Position numbers and translations under genes: made by a program
In this document: positions 1 through 8,965 of the stretch, piece by piece
Layout of the letters: every line of letters starts with the position of its first letter
Position numbering within the stretch: position 1 is the stretch's first letter
Notes under the pieces: model-generated
Seen by the model: only the letters and a program-made list of their open reading frames with translations
The model's database searches: none
What the model was told of the DNA's origin: nothing
Source of the DNA: Panax quinquefolius
Taxonomy: Eukaryota; Streptophyta; Magnoliopsida; Apiales; Araliaceae
Direction of reading: 5' to 3'
Length of the DNA: 64,000 nt
NCBI GenBank assembly: GCA_020205615.1
Contig: CM035168.1
Location: forward strand, 5,274,237 to 5,338,236

Positions 1-821
1 ATTAATTAATTGATTAATTTATTATTAAATTAAATTCATAATAACCGGATCAGACTATTTATATTATTACTCTATTTTGTTTGTTGCTGCACCTTCTGTC
101 AAAAAGCAGTAGTTGTTGTAGTTTGTTTTCAACGGTTGAGGACCAAGGACTACCTAAAAGCTAGGTAGCCTTTTGACTTTCAAGATATATGTACCCTGCT
201 GTTAATTTCTAGAGTAGATCCTCTGTTCTTAAATTTTTTATGTTTTTATGTGTCTTTATTTAAATTTTAATATTTACGCTATGTTTTTGAGTTTTAAAAT
301 GAACAGAAAAAAAAAATGGACAGAAAATTTAAGTTTTTTTTTAATTTTTATGTTTTTGAATTTTTTAATAAACAGAAAAAAAAAGAAATTGATAGAAAAC
401 TTGGCTAATTTTTTCACAAAAAATTTCCTTCCAAAATTAAGCGCGATTTGGGACGGAAAAAAATTGGAATAAGTAATATTTTTATAATTCTCATATTATC
501 CTCGACTTTTAATATAATAACTTTTAAATTATAACTCATGTCCTCAATTTTTAATTTTCTATTCTTTTCTATTAAAAACTCAGAAACAACACAAAAGAAA
601 ATTTTAAATTTTCTATTCTTTTTTTTTCTGTTCTATTCTTTTTTTTTTCTGTTCAAAACTCATTAATTTTAAAATTAAACAAAAATATATGTGTCGAAAT
701 TTAAGTGGGAGATACAAAAAAGACAGACAATTTGGTAACAACGGTTCTGCTCTCCTTAATTCCTCCCCCAAGAGTCTTCCAACTCCTTATCCGTTTCCAA
801 GATTTTTGTAGCCACGCAGAC
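1..821. other. AT-rich 5' flank of CYP81 copy 1
   Basis: No coding region is recognisable. The stretch is strongly AT-rich with long A and T runs, and a T-rich block around 600-660 is present twice in tandem. It would contain the promoter of the P450 relic that begins at 822, but no convincing TATA box at a sensible distance can be singled out. I see no transposon ends in it. Confidence 0.5.
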
Positions 822-1747
822 ATGGAGTAACACAATCTTCTTCTACCTCTTTCTCCTACTATCATCCTTATTTCTATTCACCAAACAGCTCCTTAGTAAA
901 ATCCAAAACCTCCCACCAAGCCCATTCCCAGCTCTACCGATTCTGGGCCATCTATACCTCCTGAAGAAACCACTCCACCGCACTTTGGCCAAGATCTCAG
1001 CCCGTCACGGCCCAATTCTCCTCCTCCAGTTCGGCTCCCGCGGAGTCATCTTAGTCTCCTCGCCGACGTTCGCCGAGGAATGATTCACCAAAAACGACAT
1101 CGTATTCGCCAACCGCCCTCGCTTGCTCATTGGAAAACACCTCGGCTACAACTTCAGTTCCCTCGCTTGGGCTCCCTACGGCGACCACTGGCGGAACCTC
1201 CGCCGGATCGCATCCCTGGAACTGCTATCCACCCATCGGCTCCAAGCTCTTCAACCGATAAGAGTTGACGAGACCCGGCTGTTGATGCGTCAGCTCTTTC
1301 GAGCTTCAGAACGGACGGTTGATATGAAATCTATGTTTTTTGAGGTGCTGTTAAACGTGATGATGAGGATGATCGCCGGAAAGAGGTATTACGGGGAGAA
1401 CGTGGCGGAGCTGGCGGAGGCGAGGCGGATTAAGGAGATAGTTGCGGAGACGTTTCATCTCGGCGGGGCCGAATTTGGGGGATTTTTTGCCGGCGTTGAA
1501 GTGGGTGGTAGCGAGAGGGGTAGAGAAGAGGATGATTGTATTACGGAAAAAGAGAGATGAGTTTGTGCAGGAGTTGATTGAAGAGCATACAGGGAAAATG
1601 GGTAGCAACGGCGGCATTGGTGTGGTTGGTGGCCGTGAGGGGTCGGAGTTGGGAGGTGGGAAGAAGAGCATGATTGAAGTGTTATCGTCGCTGCAAGAAA
1701 CTGAACCTGATTACTATACTGATGAAATTATTAGAGGTCTCATGATG
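822..1747 (+). pseudogene. CYP81-family cytochrome P450, exon 1 (broken copy 1)
   Basis: This is the N-terminal two thirds of a CYP81-type ER-anchored P450 monooxygenase. Visible in order are a hydrophobic anchor, the proline-rich hinge ([19 protein letters not shown]), the AEE-FTKND segment, the C-helix WRNLRR and the YYTDE segment before the intron. The exon ends at 1747 before a GTAAGA donor, in phase 0, as in copy 2. Four kinds of damage affect the gene. The ATG at 822 runs into TAA at 828, and the P450 frame starts one base later with no Met. A TGA at 1081-1083 replaces the Cys codon that copy 2 has at the same place. The frame shifts by one near 1460-1475. Exon 2 has an in-frame deletion. 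The family call is secure; loss of function is very likely unless the breaks are sequence errors. Confidence 0.9.
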
Positions 1748-1991
1748 GTAAGATTTTCATTTTCTCTCTTCTTATAATTCATAATCCTTTTAAAAACTGC
1801 CGTTGATCTATTTAAATTTGGAAATAGTACTCTCATTATTTCACGAAAAAAAAAACACTTTCAAATGTAAAATGGGTAAATATTAAGAATGTATTTTTTG
1901 TTACATTTACTCCTAAAATGATTAAATTATAAGTTTAATTGTGGTGACATGGAAGGACATAATGAAATTTTATAAAGCTTTAGACAGATTT

Positions 1992-2235
1992 AGTGGGTGT
2001 TTGATAAAAACTGAATCAAACTAAATTTGAAGGAGCTGAATCTGAATGAAAGAAGCTTTTTAATAATTGATATGTGTGAAACATCTGAATAAAAGATTTT
2101 TATTATTTTATCTCTTTAAAAAAATTAAAATTATTATAAATTTATTTAATATTACTTAATACAATAGTTAATATTGTTAAAAAAAAAATTCTTCATTCAA
2201 ATTTCATTCAAATTTATTCACCAAAAAAATGACAC
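1992..2235 (-). mobile_element. Tourist-like MITE, inverted partial copy A
   Basis: It begins with a degenerate GGGTGTTTGATAAAA terminus, which is the reverse complement of the right ends of copies B and C. Its body matches them in inverted orientation, including the TAATAATTGATATG-like block and the AT-rich TATTTAATATTACTTAATA block. The far side is truncated or rearranged and meets copy B across TAA at 2236-2238. Confidence 0.6.
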
Positions 2236-2238
2236 TAA

Positions 2239-2625
2239 GGGGTGTTTGTTTAGAAATGAATGGAGTCAATCTGAATAAATTTGAATCGGTCAATGCGTTT
2301 GTTTTAGTCTGAATGGCTGAATCGGTAAGATGGACGAGCTGAATGGCTAAGTCAGATTTTTTAGCTGAATGTCTGAATGAGCAGCTGAATGAAGTAAAAA
2401 AAATTAAAAAAACTAAATAATTAAAAAAATTTATTAACTATTATATTAAGTAATATTAAATAAATTTAAAACAATTTTGAATTTTTTCAGAGGGGTAAAA
2501 TAATAAAGTTTTGTCATTCAGATATTTCAGACATATCAATTATCAAACAGTTTTTTTCATTTAGATTCAGATTCAACTCATTCAGATTCAGATTCAGATT
2601 CATTCAACTTTTATCAAACACCCCC
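2239..2625 (+). mobile_element. Tourist-like (PIF/Harbinger) MITE copy B
   Basis: A 387-bp non-coding element with short terminal inverted repeats: left GGGGTGTTTGTTTAG, right CAAACACCCCC. It is flanked by TAA at 2236-2238 and 2626-2628. A 3-bp TWA target duplication with G/C-run TIRs is the hallmark of Tourist-type MITEs mobilised by PIF/Harbinger transposases. The body is full of CTGAATGG-type motifs in both orientations, so it can fold extensively. It lies in the intron of CYP81 copy 1. Confidence 0.75.
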
Positions 2626-2628
2626 TAA

Positions 2629-3026
2629 GGGGTTGTTTGTTTAATACTGAATACATCTGAATGACTGAATGACTGAATTGGTCAGCCATTAAGTGCGTTT
2701 GTTTTAGAAAAAAATCATCCGAATGGCTGAATCGGTCAGATGATTGAGCTGAATGACTTAGTCAGATTTTTTTGGCTGAATGAACAGCTGAATAAAGTAA
2801 AAAATTATAGAATTATAAAAAAAATATTAACTATTATATTAAGTACTATTAAATAAATTTACAACAACTTTGAATTTTTTTTAGAGGGGTAAAATAATAA
2901 AATTTTGTCATTCAAATGTTTCAGACATGTTAATTATTAAACAATTTTTTTTCATTCAGATTCAAATTCAGCTTATTCAGATTCACATTTAGATTCAGAT
3001 TCATCCAGTTTTTATCAAACACCCCC
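2629..3026 (+). mobile_element. Tourist-like (PIF/Harbinger) MITE copy C
   Basis: A second 398-bp copy directly after copy B in the same orientation, sharing the TAA at 2626-2628. It starts GGGGTTGTTTGTTTA and ends CAAACACCCCC, followed by TAA at 3027-3029. The body aligns with copy B throughout with scattered substitutions and small indels. The two copies therefore stand head to tail with a single target-site triplet between them. Confidence 0.75.
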
Positions 3027-3029
3027 TAA

Positions 3030-3111
3030 ACCATTCAGCTCAAATCGTCTAAATGGCTGACCGATTTAGTAATTCAGACGATTTTTTTTCAAAACAAACA
3101 CACTTAATAGC
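3030..3111 (-). mobile_element. Tourist-like MITE copy D, left piece
   Basis: Part of an inverted, shortened copy of the same MITE. Read on the minus strand from 11435, D starts GGAGCTGTTTGTTTAGGATTG, continues through the AAGTGCGTTTGTTTT-like block and ends near 3030. The Tekay element at 3112-11384 was inserted within it; the target ATAGC lies at 3107-3111 and is repeated at 11385-11389. Confidence 0.6.
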
Positions 3112-5540
3112 TGTGACGCCCCCAAAATTAGGTATACGTCACCCATCTTGGGTCGCCACTTACATGGTACATAAATTCAAATACAACTTACTAACATAAC
3201 TGCGTAGGTATAATAATCGACGTAAAGCGTGAGTTTGAATACAAATATTGTCTACTAGATATTATACAAACTCAAAAGAAGTCCTCATTACAACTATTAT
3301 CACACTATTTCACAGAATAGTGAGGACTACTAATGCTATCCTCTGGACCATTACTCCGTTCCCCGACTCGTCCCAGCTATATTCTCATTTCCTGAAGAGA
3401 ACAGTGAAAGAAAGGGTGAGCTCAACTAGCCCAGTAAGAAATATTATGACTAAGATAATGCAGAATAAATTATCATTAGCCTTCAACAGTGTTAAACTGA
3501 TAAAATACAATAGACAACCAGTTTAACTGCAGCGGAATATGCAATCCATTAAAAGAGTCAAGTAAAAAATAAAGTCTACTATCTTTTATGATTTAAAAGG
3601 TTTTTCATCACTGTTATAGCTGAGACTCAGCTTTAATAAATATTCCACCACATCTAATCATCCCTGTACCACGGTCAAGAATTTTCATTAAATCATCAAT
3701 GGTCAAATGACTATCTATACCGAATCACCCCGTCAGTCATAATCATACCAAAAACTATCCATCAACGCATTACAAAGCCACCGAGGACTTTTGTCACATC
3801 ATTTATATCAAGCCATGATTATACTTAGAATGATCCTCATTCATAATCATACTAAGTTCATCTATGCACGTAAGCCAAAGATAACATAATATAACATGAG
3901 GATGATGACAATGACATAATAATTCAATAAAACAAGTTCAAGAATTATTTAATCCAGGAATTATTAACGTCCAAATTGTCAACATGATCTTTGTTTTGTA
4001 GAAAAAATTCAAGAATAATCGGAAGAATATTTCCATGAAAAGATCTTCGGATGAAACGCAAATATCAAAGATATTCTACTAATTTCATGGAGTATAAAGT
4101 CAAAGTTTTAACCAACTAGGTATAATAAAGAATGGAATAACAAAAAAATCACCATGGATGCGGTGATTGCAGATGTATGTGTTATTCCAATAGAATAATA
4201 ATAATCTAAACCAGTCGGTGAAATTCACAATCGACAGGATGATCCAACGTAATAATAAATGTTTGAATAATAAACAATGGAACCAGTCCTGTAAAAAACA
4301 CACGCATGGATATTCCAAATGTAATAATAAATGCGAATAATAAACAATGGAACCAGTCCTAGTAAAACACACGCACGTGATATTCCAATAGAATAATAAA
4401 GAATGGAATAATGTAAGAAGATCACCAAGTATAGGGATTCCGCGTATACATGTTATTCCAATGTAATAAATAAAAATGGAATAATATAAGGATTTCACCA
4501 AGTATAGGGTATCCATGGCGTATCTGAGGTTATGTATAGGGTATGCCACTTTTACAAAAGTTATTCCAATGAATAATAATGAATGGAATAACGTAAGTTC
4601 TCTTCATGAATAAAAAGAATAACACCCCTATATGGTACAACAAATAATATCCCTTACCGTAAAAGACACCTGGATATCAAAGTAGTGAAGTACTGTATCA
4701 CTCTTCTTCTTTCTCTCTATAGATTTTCTCTCTAGCTTCTCTCTATAATTTCTCTCTACAGAGTTTCAAAGAATTCGTAAGAAAATAATGAAGGAATGAG
4801 CTTCTATTTATAGGAAAATAGAATGCATAGTAATTAATCCATGAACGGTCCAGATTGATTTACTTTAATCTGACGGTCCATATTTAAAGCAAAATCTTTT
4901 AAATAAAATATCATATATTCTATTTATATAAAAATATTTTACTATGCAAACACTATGCAACACTATGCAAAATACTATGCAACACTATGCATAATAAAAT
5001 ATAATATATTCTATTTATAGAATAACTTTAATAAAGTATTCATTTTATATAAAAGATATTTACGCTTTATTACGTTAATAATACAAATAAAACAAAACGT
5101 CATTATCGCTATAATAATTCATATTATTAATCGACAATAATGGAATCAAACCGAGTGACTTCTCACATAAGCATCAATAATCAATACCGTACTACTACTA
5201 TGCAACCACACGTATTCTCGTACTTTTACTACCGAAGTAGTTCAACAAAGATCAACCAGTAAAACTTCCGCCGTTATTTCAATAAAATATTTTTGTTGTT
5301 TTCTCAATCCGACAATAATTACATTGTAGGGTCCACCAATGATTGAGCCATTGTTATGCGAATATTCCCTCGCTAAACCTAATATTCCCAGACCAATCGA
5401 ATATAATATAACCACTTGATATACTTTGCAAAATTTATAAATACTACCCACAACTATAATATTATCTCAAATTCACACCATAATATTAAAATTATTTCGA
5501 CAAAATTTAAATCTTTATTGATAAAATCTGGGGTCTCACA
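3112..5540 (-). repeat. Element 1, left LTR (3' LTR)
   Basis: This copy matches 8966-11384 along its whole length. It starts TGTGACGCCCCC and ends GGGGTCTCACA. It includes runs of CACTATGCAA repeats near 4930-4995, a series of AATAATAAA/CAGTCC repeats at 4140-4470 and a pyrimidine-rich TCTCTCTATAG block near 4705-4765. In element orientation it is the 3' LTR, next to the polypurine tract at 5541. Confidence 0.9.
4804..4812 (-). promoter_or_regulatory. TATA box of element 1 left LTR
   Basis: The minus strand reads TATAAATAG, preserved at the equivalent place in the LTRs of elements 1, 2 and 3. It would fire leftward, so from this LTR transcripts would run toward exon 1 of CYP81 copy 1 in antisense. 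Confidence 0.55.
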
Positions 5541-5553
5541 ATCTCCTCCTTAT
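5541..5553 (-). promoter_or_regulatory. Polypurine tract of element 1
   Basis: Read on the minus strand this is ATAAGGAGGAGAT directly before the 3' LTR start TGTGAGACCCC, the expected plus-strand priming site. Elements 2 and 3 have equivalent purine tracts at the same place. Confidence 0.6.
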
Positions 5554-5610
5554 GGAATTTAAGCCCTCGAAATTAGGGTACGCGATACTGGTATGATAAA
5601 GAGGTGATGA

Positions 5611-7685
5611 TACCTTGAATACCTTTATCGTTGAAAACATTAAATTCATCTTTGCAATCCTACCAAAGATATTCATTAACAATTCATCTTTTGCACTACA
5701 GTCAAAGATATACAACTATAAAACCAATAATGCCTTTGACGCAGCGACTTAATAGTATCACGACCACGAATTATCTATGCACTAATCGCCAAGGATATTC
5801 GTGTTTTTTCAATTACTGATCATGATTATACCAAATAATCCTTGGTCATAATCATACCAAGTCTATCAATGCACTACTACCAAAGATGACTTTTACCACA
5901 TCCATGAATTAATATTTCATTCTTTGAGACTCAAATTTCAATAATTAATCCATATCATCGAATCATCCCCGCACTACGTGCCAAGGATATTCTTTATTAT
6001 CATCGACCACGAATTATCCATGCACTACGTGCAAAGATAATCGTGTATTCATTAAGATCATGACCACAAATTATCCATGCACTACGGCCAAAGATAATCG
6101 TGTATTCATTAGTATCACGACCACAAATTATCCATGCACTACGGCCAAAGATAATCGTGTATTCATTAGTATCACAACCACAAATTATCCATTAGTATCA
6201 CGACCACAAATTATCCATGCACTACGGCCAAAGATAATCGTGTATTCATTAGTATCACGACCACAAATTATCCATGCACTACGGCCAAAGATAATCGTGT
6301 ATTCATTAGTATCACGACCACAAATTATCCATGCACTACGTACGAATAATCGTGTATTCATTAGTATCACAATGCACAATTATCCATGCACCATGATAAT
6401 CAGTTTTCAATTACTACATGATTATACCTCAACAATCATAATAATCATACCAAGTCCATCTATGCACAACAGGCCACATATGACTTTCAACATAATATAA
6501 ACATGAGGATAATGATATAAAGAATCAATCAAATGAGATAAAGGATAAATATTAAACATTTATAATATAATTTATCCAGATTCAAGAATATCCCCATGTT
6601 ATCAATCACTTAATAATCTCATAATCTAATATCATTAATATTATAACAATATTTTAATCACTTCTTAAATTTATAAACAATTTATCTCAATTGTTTACGC
6701 TTTACCATATAATGCATTTAATCATTCAAAATGCCATACTCATAAGATATCATCACCAATTATCAAATCCTCATAAAAAAAAATATGCATATACTCTATA
6801 TAGGATTCTCTAGCCATAAAATCCTATTTTCAACTTTCATACTTCACATAACATATTTAACTCATATGTTCATAACTAAACTATTTTCATGAAAAATACC
6901 AAATCAGTCCCAAAAATATTTCTTTTCTGGGATTTAGCATAATATAGTCCCATAATGAAAATATATTTTTCTCGAATTTTTAAAATTCATTTACTATTTT
7001 TCAAAATCAATTTCTAATTAATTCCTTAAGAAATTAGCTACCTCAAGTTTAACTCCAAAAATTCCCAAATCTTGACAGGACCTTACACATGTTAACGTGA
7101 GCTTCCAGTTTAAATTTCATGGTCATCTGAGTTATAGAACTCCTAAGATAAGCGTTTTTTAAAAAAAACCTAAATATTGAAATAGTCATAACTTGCTCAT
7201 TTTAAGTCGAGAATGAGCTCATTTTTTTGGACAGGAGGTACTTTATACCATATACCTTCATGTCCCAAAAGGCCAGAATTTTTCTCATAATTTAAGTGGC
7301 CAAACAGCCCTCTAAAATCATGGCAGCAGCTTTTTCGGTTTTTGCAGCTTTGCACTCCTTTGCTAAAATCAGTCCACACAAAATCTACAACACCTTTTCC
7401 AGTAATTCCACTTGGATTAGTTAGGTAACTCATAGATCTAACTCTAGGACTTGACCACATTCAAAAATTCAAAATATAATAGGAGATATAGTCAATTGAA
7501 TTTCATGTTACGTTTTTCACCAAAATCTGATTTTCAACTCTTTGTGATTTCTAAGAAACTTTTATGTTTTCACATAATAACCAACATAAGTCATCATAAC
7601 ACTTACTAATACTTCATATACCCATGATTTTCATTAATCCAATGCTTTTATTATGACTTTCATCATAATCCTCGTAAACAGATCC
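5611..7685. other. LTR-like foreign segment replacing pol in element 1
   Basis: Where element 2 has chromodomain, integrase, RNase H and RT, element 1 carries about 2.07 kb of non-coding AT-rich sequence. It opens with motifs like TTCATCTTTGCACTAC and CCAAAGATATTC, which are also typical of the element 3 LTR. It then runs through the 57-bp tandem array and continues as plain AT-rich DNA. No open frame with recognisable domains is present. It looks like the inside of a related LTR without its ends. Confidence 0.5.
6003..6392 (+). repeat. 57-bp tandem repeat array
   Basis: About six copies of a 57-bp unit containing CCACAAATTATCCATGCAC and AAAGATAATCGTGTATTCAT. Copies starting near 6062 and 6119 are almost the same; one near 6177 is cut short and the outermost copies are more diverged. 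Single copies of the unit occur in the LTRs of element 2 (near 14940 and 22270), so this is a local expansion of an LTR motif. Confidence 0.85.
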
Positions 7686-7857
7686 TTTTAGTTGAAGAAA
7701 TATTTGAGGTTTTAAGAAATGGGTTTTTGTCTTTGAATTCAATACAAAATTCGATTTCACGCTCTAAGTAGGCTAAGAAGTCTTCAAGAATACGCCAGAA
7801 ATTTATTAATAATAGAAATATCATTCAAAATCGCTGACTCTCATCCAAGACTTGGAT

Positions 7858-8016
7858 AAGACGTCACATTGATACCAACTGTGACTTCTATCCCTTAACC
7901 TAGATAGCACCTCACAATGATACCTATCAACTTGCCATCTTCAGTCACGACGTCGCCTATAGAAAGTCTGGCTTCGGTGCATTCCACACAAGGAAGTCAA
8001 CAACGAAAGGTTCGGG
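7858..8016. repeat. Leader-like segment inside element 1
   Basis: The stretch resembles the untranslated leader near the PBS of element 3 (29085-29240), sharing blocks such as GATAAGACGTCAC, TGATACCTATC and GGCTCGGGGCTCTTTACTTAT-like text. It interrupts the protease/RT region, so part of the leader appears to be copied into pol. Confidence 0.55.
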
Positions 8017-8021
8017 GCTCT

Positions 8022-8315
8022 TTACTTATGGCTTGATATGACAATAATTGACTTTAGTAGTTTGGTTACTTGAATTCGCACAACAAGTTGGTTATGAATA
8101 TAAAAGCTAACAACCTTACGAAAAGCATGATGAGTAGTTAACCAATTGATTCCTAAAATCACATCAAAGGTAAGTATTTTCAAAAAGATAAGATCGACAG
8201 GTAACGTGAAAGTGTTTATTTGAATCAAACAAGATTTAAAAATAGTAGCGGTAACGAAGGCTCCTACTAACGAAGTTTCAACCAATAAGTCAAAGTCTAA
8301 CTTCTCCGGAGTCAA
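8022..8315 (-). pseudogene. Retropepsin-like protease relic, element 1
   Basis: A 97-residue open stretch (minus strand) that aligns by eye with the protease of element 2 at 20010-20321. It shares EKLDFDL, the LILKILTFDVILGINWL-type segment and the following switch to RT-proximal sequence. The upstream part with the catalytic D-S/T-G loop is broken off near 8320-8400. In the family this aspartic protease cuts Gag-Pol; here it cannot be functional. Confidence 0.6.
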
Positions 8316-8402
8316 ATTTAAACGTTGAACGCAAGCAAGAGAGATAAAATAATGTGTAGAACCGGTATCTTATAAGGTATAGACTTCGCAATTTATAATT
8401 AA

Positions 8403-8853
8403 CTAACTCGTGCTAACTTCGTTCGGTTTACTCGCTTTTTGAGAAGTCATAAAAATGCACTTCCTAAAACCAACGACTTTGTTTTGTCCATATCCACCTT
8501 TGGTGCCACCGTCCCAGCTAGACTTGACTTTGGTGCACAACAAAATTGAGCTAAATGACCTTCTCTTCTTGCAATTTCCACTTCTATTATCTTTGCCATG
8601 ATTACCAATCAAGTGGTTACCATTCTTAGCATGATAATTTCCCCACGATGGTTATTATTATTCGATAGCCGTTGCCACCAAAGATGATTATTATCGTGTT
8701 GTTGGTCGTTACCTTTTGTTTGAAATTTGAATCAACACTCTCATGTGCTTCATTGCTTATCTCAAAGCATTTTCGGATGCCATTCTCAAACACCGTCACA
8801 AAATAAGGGTTAATTAATATATCAAATATTATCCCTATACTCACGTCCACCAA
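8403..8853 (-). pseudogene. Gag relic, element 1
   Basis: Fragments in two frames. The 8403-8612 piece keeps the basic, Gly-rich region before and around the zinc knuckle and ends in a KASKPNEVSTS tail, as in element 2 (NPNEVITGK). The 8626-8853 piece corresponds to the more N-terminal gag. Compared with element 2 most of gag, including the capsid core, is missing or scrambled. Confidence 0.5.
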
Positions 8854-8950
8854 TTAAATAACAAATAAACTTAGGTAGGTCATACTAGCGAAGGAATTCC
8901 CTGCCTCTCCTCCTAGTTCTTATCTCACATCTTAGCCAGGATCATATCCT

Positions 8951-8963
8951 AAGCTCGATACCA
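8951..8963 (-). promoter_or_regulatory. Primer binding site of element 1
   Basis: The minus strand reads TGGTATCGAGCTT, next to the inner edge of the 5' LTR. It resembles the usual initiator tRNA-Met complement TGGTATCAGAGC with one base missing. The same text is found at the corresponding place in element 3, and in damaged form in element 2. Confidence 0.6.
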
Positions 8964-8965
8964 AC

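Noticed and set aside
248..472. 74-residue open frame in the 5' AT-rich flank
   Set aside because: Low-complexity Phe/Asn/Lys/Ile composition from A and T runs; no domain, no promoter context.
4100..4549. 149-residue minus-strand frame rich in Tyr/Ile/Phe, and its counterpart at 9943-10295
   Set aside because: Lies in the repeat zone of element 1 LTRs, differs in frame between the two LTRs, and its hydrophobicity comes from AATAAT/ATTATT repeats.
6060..6500. Repetitive 146-residue open frame with YPCTTAKDNRVFIS repeats
   Set aside because: It is the translation of the 57-bp tandem array; a period of 57 (19 codons) keeps the frame open by chance. The same array is open on the other strand.
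5541..8965. A hidden host gene inside element 1
   Set aside because: The only recognisable coding relics are gag and protease; the remaining 2 kb has no domain and resembles LTR sequence.
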